A stretch of DNA of 16,658 nt, taken from positions 1-16,658 of the forward strand of contig CAZPHU010000085.1 in the NCBI GenBank assembly GCA_964586285.1, given 5' to 3'. Position numbers and translations under genes: made by a program. The notes beneath the pieces are model-generated. The model saw nothing but the letters and a program-made list of their open reading frames with translations. It was not told the origin of the DNA and ran no database searches. Source of the stretch: CAZPHU01 sp964586285 (GTDB taxonomy: Bacteria > Fibrobacterota > Chitinivibrionia > Chitinivibrionales > CAYFVL01). Below, in pieces: positions 7,894 through 15,683 of the stretch; the stretch's first letter is position 1; every line of letters starts with the position of its first letter.

Positions 7894-7912
7894 CGCAAGT
7901 CTTCGACTTACG
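7894..7912 (-). other. Inverted repeat between rsmD and coaD
   Basis: On the minus strand CGTAAGTC and GACTTGCG pair over 8 bp with one G-T wobble around a GAA loop, 32 nt after the rsmD stop. A second palindrome, AACTTAAGTT at 7877-7886, follows it. No long U tract follows, so it is not a standard intrinsic terminator. It may be a processing or attenuation hairpin in the largest gap of the leftward operon. Confidence 0.4.
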
Positions 7913-7944
7913 CTATACAGTAATATAGTAATCAGGCCACGGGA

Positions 7945-8490
7945 TTATTCTTTTTCAAGAAAATGAACGACGGTACGTCCATAAGTGCGACTGGATATGC
8001 GAACTCCCGGGCTTTCAACACACTCAAACTCGACCTTTCGATCGTGCTGATACACCAAAATACCATTCGGACTCACCAAAGACATAAGATCTTTAACCAA
8101 CGCATTCAAAGGAAGATCGTAGTAGGGCGGATCGAAGAAGAGTATATCATACTTTAACGAAGTGCTTTTGATGTAGTGATGCACATTGTCGCAGATAATA
8201 CGTGCCCGCTCCTGTACCTTGAAAAGCTTCACATGATCTTTAAGAGATCGGACCAGCAACCGGTCACTTTCTACAAAATGTACCATCTGAGCGCCGCGGC
8301 TTATTAGTTCGAACCCAACGGCACCGCTTCCCGCGCAAAAATCGGCGGCATACGCACCCGAGATGCGATACTCGAGGCTGTCTACTATAGACTGCCTGAC
8401 TCGCTCCAAAGTCGGTCGAAAGGATGTTTTCCGGGAGTTTATGGTGATAAATCGCCTTCCAAGCTCCCCAGAGTTGATTCGTAACTTCAT
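7945..8490 (-). CDS. rsmD: 16S rRNA (guanine-966 N2)-methyltransferase RsmD
   Basis: A 181-residue class I SAM-dependent methyltransferase acting on assembled 30S subunits. The N-terminal RsmD signature is RINSGELGRRF, then RPTLERVRQSIVDSL (residues 25-39). The SAM-binding loop DFCAGSGAVG is at 50-59 with the acidic ribose contact VESD near 73-76. The catalytic DPPY motif is at 120-123, where the family specifies N2-guanine methylation. The usual LDLFAGSG reads ADFCAGSG, a mild change. ATG 8490 lies 11 nt after the pilN/pilO-like stop, with no strong ribosome site, so coupling from upstream is likely. Its position just before coaD is the usual one. Confidence 0.95.
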   Translation of the reverse strand: MKLRINSGELGRRFITINSRKTSFRPTLERVRQSIVDSLEYRISGAYAADFCAGSGAVGFELISRGAQMVHFVESDRLLVRSLKDHVKLFKVQERARIICDNVHHYIKSTSLKYDILFFDPPYYDLPLNALVKDLMSLVSPNGILVYQHDRKVEFECVESPGVRISSRTYGRTVVHFLEKE

Positions 8491-8501
8491 TGGCGAGGCG
8501 G

Positions 8502-9422
8502 TTAATCGAGTGTAGTGATAAAAAACTGACCGTTAATATTCAGGGTATCGTTACTGACCGCGTTTAGTTCGAATTTCTCTATCGCACAGGGAATCTTGGA
8601 CTCATTCAACATGGTTACGAATTTTACGAACTGTTCGTATGATCCGTCGGCGGTGAATGTAAATCTATGACGGCGGGATTTGCCGACCGCTTCAACGGTA
8701 AGAGCCCTGAAATCCTCTTTGAAAATCAAGCCGCTTTCTTTCCCGATACGCTGAATTTCCCTGGTTTTAAACGGAACATCATCTCGGGAAGGAAGCTGGG
8801 TTGTGCTGATAAGATAAGGCGATGCCAAGTCCAGTCCAAACTGCTTGGTACCTGACAGCGTGAACTGGAAATTGTCGTTTTTCGGACGAATGATGGTGTA
8901 TGGTTTTGGTTGAAGCTCGGTGCCGTTTCTGATAAACCCCTTGAACATCCTGGCAACCAACGATCTCGAATCGCTTATCCCCGAGCCGTATAGAGTTTCG
9001 AAATCTTTAGCTTCGAATCGTTTGAAGCCGATTCCTTCGGGAACCACATCGGCAAGAAACTCACATACATTCTTGGCGAAATTGATCTCGTAGTTTATCT
9101 TGTCTTCGAATGAAAACTCATTATACGAAAGGTTGAGTACACCGCTTGTCCGGTTGAGTTTGTCGGTGTTCTCGATTTCACGAACCGTCTCTTCGACCAC
9201 ATTATTTTTGTTGAAGGTAGAAGGGAGGTTACCGTTGCTTCGGGAAACCATTGGCGGCTTAGAACTGTTGCTTGTACCAACATACTTTGATATAATTGAA
9301 ACCATTCCAATCACGATAACGGTAATTGAAACCACACCCAAACCGATCAGCAGTTTTGGTACAATGCCGGGTTTTTCCGAGGGTTTCCTAACGGAAGTTT
9401 TAAGTAAGTTAATTTTGATCAT
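8502..9422 (-). CDS. PilN/PilO-like single-span pilus assembly protein
   Basis: A 306-residue protein that is not a clean match to one family. The start MIKINLLK is the short cytoplasmic hook by which PilN binds PilM. A single membrane segment follows (about 22-45), then a Ser/Asn-rich linker (50-80) and a periplasmic region. The last 80 residues contain YEQFVKFVTMLNESKIP and then LNINGQFFITT, resembling the ferredoxin-like C-terminal domain of PilO/GspM (residues 265-305). The long coiled coil usual in PilN and PilO is not obvious, and a middle region (95-225) is unfamiliar. It begins 3 nt after the pilM-like stop, with GAGG inside that gene, as expected for a PilM-PilN pair. The assembly-protein role is inferred from neighbour, topology and the N-terminal motif. 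A separate pilO is absent from the window. Confidence 0.65.
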   Translation of the reverse strand: MIKINLLKTSVRKPSEKPGIVPKLLIGLGVVSITVIVIGMVSIISKYVGTSNSSKPPMVSRSNGNLPSTFNKNNVVEETVREIENTDKLNRTSGVLNLSYNEFSFEDKINYEINFAKNVCEFLADVVPEGIGFKRFEAKDFETLYGSGISDSRSLVARMFKGFIRNGTELQPKPYTIIRPKNDNFQFTLSGTKQFGLDLASPYLISTTQLPSRDDVPFKTREIQRIGKESGLIFKEDFRALTVEAVGKSRRHRFTFTADGSYEQFVKFVTMLNESKIPCAIEKFELNAVSNDTLNINGQFFITTLD

Positions 9423-9425
9423 AGC

Positions 9426-10331
9426 TTAATCGTTCCCTCGCATTGCAAGGCCGACTGCAACCGCCAGCTGAGGGGAATATTTTTTCAAAGACTCATCATC
9501 CATCCCGGCACAGCACTGGATCTTGCGAAAAGGGAAAAGGATTTCTACATGGGAAAAACATGATTGAACAGCTTGCACATAATCATCAAACGTAAAAAGT
9601 GCCCCAGTCAAATAGATCGGCAATATGCTTTCGCCGCCCTGTGCCAAATTATTCCCGCGAATCCGATCTACAGCGTTACTCAGGTTTTGACAATACTGAT
9701 CCGCTGTTTCGAGACCATCCTGATAATGGATCATGTCAAAATCTAGAAACATCCCTTCCTGAGTAAGGATCAGCCTGGTTTTCTCTTCATCCCCATAAAT
9801 TATAAGCGCGGCTTCGTTTATCTGCTCCGCATAATTTATTTCGAATACGTTTATAAGAGCAAATATGTCAATATCCACCACTAAAGGGGATAACTTGTTT
9901 TCTTTCAGAAGAGAAACCAAACGTTTAATTGCGTTTTTCTTGTACCCCGCCAGAAGATAGCGCTTTTGACTCGCGAAGTCCTGAAGTTTCTGATAATCAA
10001 ATGAGTACTCGTCGGCAGAGCCTATAATGTGTTGACTGAATTCCCATTGAAGGGCCTCCTCCACATTCTCTTCATCCTCATCCAATGTAATGGTCTTAAT
10101 GACAGCAAATTCTCCCGGTAAGGAGGACACGGACAGGCATCCCTTCAATCCTACTTCATCGGCCAGATCCTTGAAACTCTCCTCAACGGATTTCCAGTAA
10201 TCGGGTACACCGGTCGTAAGCGGTTGTATACTTACATTAGTGACCAGGTTTTCTTTTGGCACACTTTGAGCACATGCTATATAGCGTCCGTTAATGTCCA
10301 ATCCGGTGATGCTTTGCTTTTTTCGCGCCAT
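9426..10331 (-). CDS. pilM: PilM-like type IV pilus assembly protein (actin-like fold)
   Basis: A 301-residue cytoplasmic protein, shorter than typical PilM (about 350). Family signs are GLDINGRYIACAQ at 10-22 (usually GIDIGS), PGEFAVIKTI with EEALQWEFSQHI (73-102), YSFDYQKL, VVDIDIFALINVFE (151-164), the segment LFPFRKIQ (265-271) and AVAVGLAMRG at the end. PilM binds the N-terminal peptide of PilN and links the inner-membrane alignment complex to the motor ATPase. The parts that bind nucleotide in PilM/FtsA look damaged: the IDIGA-T stretch is IIYGDEEKT (177-185) and the SGGGA loop is LTGAL (241-245). This may be a scaffold without ATP binding. It lies 69 nt after comEA and 3 nt before the PilN-like gene. 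The best alternative is a diverged GspL-like cytoplasmic domain. Confidence 0.72.
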   Translation of the reverse strand: MARKKQSITGLDINGRYIACAQSVPKENLVTNVSIQPLTTGVPDYWKSVEESFKDLADEVGLKGCLSVSSLPGEFAVIKTITLDEDEENVEEALQWEFSQHIIGSADEYSFDYQKLQDFASQKRYLLAGYKKNAIKRLVSLLKENKLSPLVVDIDIFALINVFEINYAEQINEAALIIYGDEEKTRLILTQEGMFLDFDMIHYQDGLETADQYCQNLSNAVDRIRGNNLAQGGESILPIYLTGALFTFDDYVQAVQSCFSHVEILFPFRKIQCCAGMDDESLKKYSPQLAVAVGLAMRGND

Positions 10332-10400
10332 TGCGGTCTGTTATGCCCTCAAGATAATCATAAAAAAAATGAAATACAGAAAAATGTGTCATTTGACTTG

Positions 10401-10841
10401 TTAAAAGCAAATCCTGTGGCGATTTTTCTCAACCGTGACCGGGCCAATTCCTTTTACCTCAATAAGATCCCTCGGTTGGGAAAATTTTCCTTTGCCTTCC
10501 CGCCAGGCGATTATTCTTTGGGCAAGCACCGGCCCGATACCTGCAAGACATTGTAATCGTTGGCTGCTTGCGGTGTTAACATTGATACAGCCGCCTGGTG
10601 TCGTGCTTTCGGACTTCTCGATTCTTTTCGGCACTTTATCGCCGGGTGAATTTTCTTTCCGGATTTGAACAGATATACTGTCTTGGCTGTCTTTATTTAC
10701 TGAAGCCGGAGAACTGGTTGTGCATTCTGAAGTATGCGTCCGGATTTCGATCTCGGTGGAGGATGTATTGCGGGGAAAAAAAACAAGGGTCCAGAGAATA
10801 GCGGCGAATGCCCATAATCCGATCCACCCTTGTCGATTCAT
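10401..10841 (-). CDS. ComEA-like helix-hairpin-helix DNA-binding protein
   Basis: A 146-residue envelope-anchored protein. One hydrophobic helix (about 5-22) serves as signal anchor, with no lipobox. A Ser/Thr-rich periplasmic linker (26-84) leads to a ComEA domain (85-146): INVNTASSQRLQ, the first hairpin LAGIGPVLAQRIIAWR with GIG at 101-103, then DLIEVKGIGPVTVEKNR with GIG at 131-133. ComEA proteins bind double-stranded DNA outside the inner membrane and pull it in during natural transformation. The same domain also occurs in proteins with other DNA roles, so transformation is not proven. The domain ends normally, without truncation. ATG 10841 overlaps the stop of the HD-GYP gene (ATGA), so the two are translationally coupled. 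A comEC channel gene is not in the window. Confidence 0.88.
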   Translation of the reverse strand: MNRQGWIGLWAFAAILWTLVFFPRNTSSTEIEIRTHTSECTTSSPASVNKDSQDSISVQIRKENSPGDKVPKRIEKSESTTPGGCINVNTASSQRLQCLAGIGPVLAQRIIAWREGKGKFSQPRDLIEVKGIGPVTVEKNRHRICF

Positions 10842-12298
10842 TCTTGAACCTGCTCCTTTTTCATTATTTCCAGAAAAGCGTCTACAATACCTGGATCAAA
10901 CTGCTTTCCCCTCTCCTTGGCCAAAATTTCGTACGCCGTTGCCAAGGGCATCGATTTTCTATAGGGACGGTTTGATGTCATCGCCTCGAAAGCATCGGAT
11001 ACAGACAAAATTCGTGCACCAAAAGGAATATTCTCACCCGCGATTCCGTCGGGATATCCCCGGCCGTCATAATATTCGTGATGATGCCTTATCATGGGTA
11101 CAAGTGTTTTTAGAAACGGCACGTTTGAGATAATTCTCGCACCTAAGTCGGGATGTTTCTTTATTTCTTCGAACTCCTCGGGACTTAAACGTCCCGGTTT
11201 GTTTAAAATAGATTCCGACACACCGATTTTTCCGATGTCATGAAGAAGCCCGGCGTATTTTATCTGCTCTATTTCCTGGGCCGAAAGCCCCAGATGTCTG
11301 GCCAAAATTACCGTGTATTTCATCACGTTTTCGGAATGACCGTGAGTATACTGATCTTTGGCCTCGACCGCAAGTGCAAAACCTCTGACAGTCTTGAGAT
11401 AATTATCACGGATATTGTAGTAAAGACGCGCATTTTCGATTGAGATACTCGCCTGTGAGGCCAGAACGTTAATTATCTCGATATCAACATTACTAAAGGG
11501 ACGTCTGCCTCGGGTTCTGACCAGATTGAGCACTCCCAAGGTTCTTTTTGGAGTTCTAAGAGGAAAGCTGAGGATGCTTTCGATTCCTTCGGGCGGCGGT
11601 AAAAGCCCTTGGGGAAGGCCGTTTATCCCTCTATCAAGGGAGATCGGTTCATGATTATGAAGCGCCCACTGAGCAGCCCTTATAAACACATCCTGCTCCC
11701 AGAACCCTTGATTGTATTGATTGGTGCACACGGATACGTTAAGCGCAAGCCCATGATCACAGAACATCAGCGCGCCCCCGTCGGCCTTTATGATTTTCCT
11801 GGAATAGTCAAGCAGCTTCTGATTGAGTTCATTTATGCGGTGAGTCGATGATAAAACCTTTGTGACCTCATGCAAACTTACCAGGCGGGAAAACAGAAGA
11901 TTCTCTTCCTCCAATTGACGATTGATCAGGGCTCGTTTGATTTTTTCGCCGATTTCTTCCAGATGAAACGGTTTGGTGAGATAATCGAATGCACCAAGCT
12001 TAAGAGCATCGATTGCGGTGTCGAGTGTTGGAAAACCCGTGGTTATCAGAACCGGTATCGTGGGGCTGTATTCCTTTAGCCACTTAAGCAGATCTACACC
12101 CGACATGCCGGGCATCTTGATGTCGGAGAGCACCAGATCAAGACTGTTTTTTTTGATTATCTCAACGGCCTCTTCTCCCGATCCGGCCTGATAAACCGTA
12201 TAACCCTTGTGTCGCAGGTATTGAGCAAGAATATCGCATATAGACTTCTCATCATCAACAATCAACAGCCTGCTTTCCCGTGTCAGAGTTTCACTCAT
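10838..12298 (-). CDS. REC-GAF-HD-GYP response regulator, predicted cyclic-di-GMP phosphodiesterase
   Basis: A 486-residue cytoplasmic regulator with three domains. The receiver (8-125) has acidic Asp15/Asp16, phospho-acceptor Asp59, TTG at 86-88 and Lys109. A GAF domain (about 140-290) may sense a small ligand. The HD-GYP domain (about 300-480) has HGHSENV (319-325), the metal ligands His353-Asp354 in LLHDIGKIGV, HHHEYYDGRGYP (405-416) and SDAFEAMTSNRPYR. All catalytic residues are present, so it is expected to hydrolyse c-di-GMP to GMP or pGpG. No histidine kinase is encoded in the window; its partner is elsewhere. It follows kdsB by 17 nt and overlaps the comEA start by 4 bp. It has no helix-turn-helix, so control is through c-di-GMP or protein contact, not DNA binding. 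Confidence 0.95.
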   Translation of the reverse strand: MSETLTRESRLLIVDDEKSICDILAQYLRHKGYTVYQAGSGEEAVEIIKKNSLDLVLSDIKMPGMSGVDLLKWLKEYSPTIPVLITTGFPTLDTAIDALKLGAFDYLTKPFHLEEIGEKIKRALINRQLEEENLLFSRLVSLHEVTKVLSSTHRINELNQKLLDYSRKIIKADGGALMFCDHGLALNVSVCTNQYNQGFWEQDVFIRAAQWALHNHEPISLDRGINGLPQGLLPPPEGIESILSFPLRTPKRTLGVLNLVRTRGRRPFSNVDIEIINVLASQASISIENARLYYNIRDNYLKTVRGFALAVEAKDQYTHGHSENVMKYTVILARHLGLSAQEIEQIKYAGLLHDIGKIGVSESILNKPGRLSPEEFEEIKKHPDLGARIISNVPFLKTLVPMIRHHHEYYDGRGYPDGIAGENIPFGARILSVSDAFEAMTSNRPYRKSMPLATAYEILAKERGKQFDPGIVDAFLEIMKKEQVQE

Positions 12299-12315
12299 TT
12301 TCTAAAAGCTTTCCC

Positions 12316-13041
12316 TCAGCCAATTCGACGGCGAAAAGATTCGAGGTCCTCGGGAGTATCTATTCCTACCGAATCAAAATCGTGAATAATGCACCTGATT
12401 CGCATCCCCCCCTCTAAAGCCCGCAGCTGTTCGAGTTTCTCAATCTGCTCCAATTTTCCCGGCGGCAGCGAACAAAATCGTGCGATGCTTTCGCGAGAAT
12501 ATCCATACAGGCCGTGATGTCGATAAAAATGACTCTGATTCCCATCACGATCGTACGGAATCGGCGCGCGAGAAAAGTACAATGCATAATGCTGTGCGGT
12601 TAAAACCGCTTTTACGACATTAGGGTTTTGCGCTTCCTCAATTGTAGCATTTGAAACGCAGGTTAGCAAGCTCCGATCGTCCAGTTTTTGAACGCTTTTT
12701 GAAAAAGCTTTCAAAAGCTCATGGGGAACAAGAGGTTCGTCGCCTTGAAGGTTTACGACATAATCCTGATCCGACATACCAACCACCTCATTGACCCGAT
12801 CCGTACCCGAAGGATGATCTTTTCCGGTCATCACCACATCGGCATTCCACTTTTGGGCGGTATCGTAAATACGCCGATCATCGGTCGCTATACACACCCT
12901 CTGAAAAGCCTCCGATGTAACCGCCTGCCCATATACCCATATAACCAGAGGTTTGCCGGCTATCTCCAAAAGAGGCTTGCCCGGAAGTCGTGAAGAGCCG
13001 TATCGGGCGGGAATCACACAAATAACGGAGTTTCTACTCAT
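12316..13041 (-). CDS. kdsB: 3-deoxy-manno-octulosonate cytidylyltransferase (CMP-KDO synthetase)
   Basis: A 241-residue cytoplasmic enzyme that activates KDO with CTP to CMP-KDO for the LPS inner core. The nucleotide-binding signature PARYGSSRLPGKP is at 11-23, ATDD at 52-55, HPSGTDR at 76-82, and NLQGDEP with the metal-binding Asp at 97-103. The C-terminal VGIDTPEDLE is also typical. ATG at 13041 is chosen because the family starts right before the PARY motif. An upstream in-frame TTG at 13077 would add 12 atypical residues (MFENAFWKDKLC) and has no ribosome site; GGAAAG lies 11 nt before ATG 13041. It shows that the host makes KDO-containing LPS or lipooligosaccharide. It sits between gatC and the HD-GYP gene without other LPS genes. 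Confidence 0.96.
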   Translation of the reverse strand: MSRNSVICVIPARYGSSRLPGKPLLEIAGKPLVIWVYGQAVTSEAFQRVCIATDDRRIYDTAQKWNADVVMTGKDHPSGTDRVNEVVGMSDQDYVVNLQGDEPLVPHELLKAFSKSVQKLDDRSLLTCVSNATIEEAQNPNVVKAVLTAQHYALYFSRAPIPYDRDGNQSHFYRHHGLYGYSRESIARFCSLPPGKLEQIEKLEQLRALEGGMRIRCIIHDFDSVGIDTPEDLESFRRRIG

Positions 13042-13104
13042 ACATAATTTGTCTTTCCAAAAGGCATTCTCGAACAAAAAAAATAATTACCCCCGCACAG
13101 CCGA

Positions 13105-13389
13105 TCAGCCAATCACCTTGGGTATGGCAAAAAAACCTTTCTTGGCGTTAGGAGCATTACTCAGCGCCTCTTGTGTTGTAAGTGACGGTTGCTCCGTGTC
13201 GTCTCTTAGGGGATCGTGCTCGGGTGAAACAAAACATGTTGGTTCCACATCCTCCGTATTCACCTGCTTTAACTCCTCCACATAGTTTAGAATCGAACCA
13301 AGCTGTTTTGTGAACTCTTCGATCTCCTCGGGCGACAGATTCAGTCGCGCCAGCTCGGCAATATACTCCACATCCTTACGCTCTATCAT
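13105..13389 (-). CDS. gatC: Aspartyl/glutamyl-tRNA amidotransferase subunit C
   Basis: A 94-residue small subunit of GatCAB, which turns Glu-tRNA(Gln) and/or Asp-tRNA(Asn) into the amide forms. Family signs are VEYIAELARLNLSPEEIEEFTKQLGSILNYVEEL (7-40) and the later VEPTCFV and DPLRDD. The length is normal. Its presence implies indirect amidation in this organism. The start ATG 13389 has a strong GGAGGTG at 13395-13401, overlapping the stop codon of pcrA 2 nt upstream. gatA and gatB are not adjacent, so the complex is encoded at split loci; kdsB follows after 63 nt. Confidence 0.96.
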   Translation of the reverse strand: MIERKDVEYIAELARLNLSPEEIEEFTKQLGSILNYVEELKQVNTEDVEPTCFVSPEHDPLRDDTEQPSLTTQEALSNAPNAKKGFFAIPKVIG

Positions 13390-13391
13390 TC

Positions 13392-15683
13392 TTACACCTC
13401 CAGATTGGCAAACTTTGCCATTAGTTTTTTCCGGGTTCCGTCATGAAATAATATAGTCAAACGCATGTCCGGTCCAAATCCGCTGATACTGATTATTTTC
13501 CCCTGGCCGTATGTTTTATGAGTAACCACCTGTCCCATCCTGTATTGAACTTCTTCCTGAGAAAACTGGTCGAGTTCGGGCACCGGCTTTTTAGGTGATA
13601 CCCGGGGTTTTACTTCAGCTCTTTTACGAGTAGATAATTGCCGCGGTGAGTATCGGCCCGTCTTCATTGCTGCCCCCGGCGATACGGGCTGCTGCGCAGG
13701 CGGTGCTTGACCGGCGAAATCAAAGGTCCGACTCAGATCCTCTATTTTATATTGCTCACCCGGAACAACGGTCAAAAAACGTGACATCATCATGGGCACA
13801 ATGCTGCCGAAACGCCACCGCTGATCGGCAAAGGAGCAGTAAAGCCGGCGCTGTGCCCGGGTGATTCCCACATACAAAAGCCGGCGCTCCTCCTCAAGCT
13901 TCGCACGATCGTCGAAGTTCTGCCGGGACGGTAAAATACCATCCTCCAGACCAACCAAAAACACCTCCTCAAACTCCAGTCCCTTTGCGCTGTGAAGAGT
14001 CATGAGGTTTACCGAATCGTGAGCCCCCTGCCACTGATCCACATCACTGCTCAAAGATATCTCCTCCAGAAAACGCTCCATCGAGCTGTCGGGATTCTCC
14101 TGACTCCATATGGCCACCGCATTTGTAAATTCGTTTATGTTTTCCAGCCGCGATTGCGACTCGGGGCTGTCCTCCGACTCGAGTGCATCAACATAGCCGG
14201 TTAACGTAAGTGTCTGCCTGAGCAGCTCGGGTGGTGATTCTCCCGCCTTTTGCAGATCGATCAGCAGACTGTAGACTGTCTTGAGTTCCTCCAGTCCCTT
14301 CGCCGCTTTTGAGCTTATCCCTTCGAAATGACCGGTAAGGATCGTCTCCAGAAGAGACTTTTGATTTTTGCCGGCATTGGTTTGTATAACCTCAAGAGAC
14401 TTCGCTCCTATCCCCCTGGCCGGTACATTGATTATCCTCTCGCAACTGACATCATCTTTGGGATTAACCATCAAACGCAGGAAAGCTATACAGTCTTTTA
14501 TCTCCTTGCGCTCATAGAAACTGGTTCCCCCCACCAGGACATAAGGAATATTGCGTCTTCTCAGGATGTCTTCGAACGAACGTGACTGGGCGTTTGTTCG
14601 AAACAAAATGGCTATATCCCCTCCCTTTATACCCCCCGAAATAAGAGCCTGTATCTTGTTGGCTACACCCTGAGCCTCCTGGCGATCATCGCGAAAATGA
14701 AGCATCGTCACCGGCTCCCCGGAGTGGCGTCTGGTCCATAGAGCCTTTTCGGAACGCCCCTGATTCACCTTGATCACCGCGTTTGCAAAATCAAGCACAT
14801 AAGGAGTCGATCGGTAGTTTTCCTCCAGCTTAAACACCCTTGTACCCGGAAAAAGATTTTCGAAAGTCAGAATATTCTCCACTCTCGCCCCTCGCCAGCC
14901 GTAAATACTCTGATCATCATCACCCACGGCAAATATGTGTTGATGAGCCATTCCAAGCATCTGAACCAGCTTGAACTGCGAGGCGTTGGTATCCTGATAC
15001 TCATCAACCAGTATGTATTGGAAGATGCGTTGATACTGGGTCAGGACATCCGGATTTTTCTGAAAAAGATACACCGTGTTTGATATCAGATCGTCAAAAT
15101 CCATCGCCTGCTGCTTTTTAAGAGCCTTCTGGTAGCGCTCATACACCTTTGCCAGCTCTTCCTGATAGAAGTTATCCGCCGTAGCGGCAATCTCATCGGG
15201 GGGCATGCAGTCGTTTTTGTAATTGGAGACAGCGTTAAGAAGCCTTCTGGGCGGAATCGTCCGTTCATCGATCTGAAGATCTTTCATTATCGATTTGATC
15301 ACCGACAGCTGGTCGGATGTATCGTAGATTGAAAACGAGGAACTATAATCCAGTCGTGAAGCTTCTCTTCGAAGGATGCGCACGCAAAGAGAGTGAAAAG
15401 TACCGATCCAAAGCCCGGTACAAGGCATACCCAGCAGCTCCTCTATTCTGTTTTTCATCTCCCTTGCCGCTTTGTTGGTGAACGTAGCCGCGAAGATCTG
15501 ACTGGGAAACACCTCTTTTTCTTCGATCAGATAGGCAATCTTTGCGGTAAGGACACGGGTTTTGCCCGACCCCGCTCCCGCAAACACAAGCTGCGGCCAC
15601 TCATCGCAGACAACGGCATTCTTCTGTACTTCGTTTAAAATGATACGTTCAAGAATGGGCTGATTAATCCCTGATTTAGTCAT
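13392..15683 (-). CDS. pcrA: ATP-dependent DNA helicase PcrA/UvrD
   Basis: A 763-residue superfamily 1A 3'-to-5' helicase for repair and replication-fork maintenance. The Q motif NEVQKNAV is near 17-24, Walker A GAGSGKT at 36-42, DEYQDTN at 227-233, GDDDQSIYGWRGA at 254-266 and LEENYRS at 286-292. Later motifs are LMTLHSAKGLEF and LLYVGITRAQRRLY. The C-terminus (about 710-763; MGQVVTHKTYGQGKI, then FHDGTRKKLMAKFANLEV) is the Tudor-like tail that in PcrA and UvrD contacts RNA polymerase and UvrB. The frame stays open 77 codons further upstream, but those residues lie inside the ATPase gene and are not helicase-like. ATG 15683 has TGGAG 9 nt upstream and overlaps the ATPase stop by 8 bp. Confidence 0.95.
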   Translation of the reverse strand: MTKSGINQPILERIILNEVQKNAVVCDEWPQLVFAGAGSGKTRVLTAKIAYLIEEKEVFPSQIFAATFTNKAAREMKNRIEELLGMPCTGLWIGTFHSLCVRILRREASRLDYSSSFSIYDTSDQLSVIKSIMKDLQIDERTIPPRRLLNAVSNYKNDCMPPDEIAATADNFYQEELAKVYERYQKALKKQQAMDFDDLISNTVYLFQKNPDVLTQYQRIFQYILVDEYQDTNASQFKLVQMLGMAHQHIFAVGDDDQSIYGWRGARVENILTFENLFPGTRVFKLEENYRSTPYVLDFANAVIKVNQGRSEKALWTRRHSGEPVTMLHFRDDRQEAQGVANKIQALISGGIKGGDIAILFRTNAQSRSFEDILRRRNIPYVLVGGTSFYERKEIKDCIAFLRLMVNPKDDVSCERIINVPARGIGAKSLEVIQTNAGKNQKSLLETILTGHFEGISSKAAKGLEELKTVYSLLIDLQKAGESPPELLRQTLTLTGYVDALESEDSPESQSRLENINEFTNAVAIWSQENPDSSMERFLEEISLSSDVDQWQGAHDSVNLMTLHSAKGLEFEEVFLVGLEDGILPSRQNFDDRAKLEEERRLLYVGITRAQRRLYCSFADQRWRFGSIVPMMMSRFLTVVPGEQYKIEDLSRTFDFAGQAPPAQQPVSPGAAMKTGRYSPRQLSTRKRAEVKPRVSPKKPVPELDQFSQEEVQYRMGQVVTHKTYGQGKIISISGFGPDMRLTILFHDGTRKKLMAKFANLEV
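13395..13401 (-). promoter_or_regulatory. Strong Shine-Dalgarno for gatC
   Basis: GGAGGTG on the minus strand lies 5 nt before the gatC ATG, just inside the last codons of pcrA. It is the best ribosome site in the leftward run and suggests gatC is translated independently of coupling. Confidence 0.7.

Noticed and set aside
12316..13077. Longer kdsB starting at TTG 13077
   Set aside because: The added residues do not match KdsB N-termini and no ribosome site precedes the TTG.
13076..13083. T8 tract (minus strand) after gatC as an intrinsic terminator
   Set aside because: I could not find a stable GC-rich stem just before it; nearby GGCTG copies are direct, not inverted, repeats.
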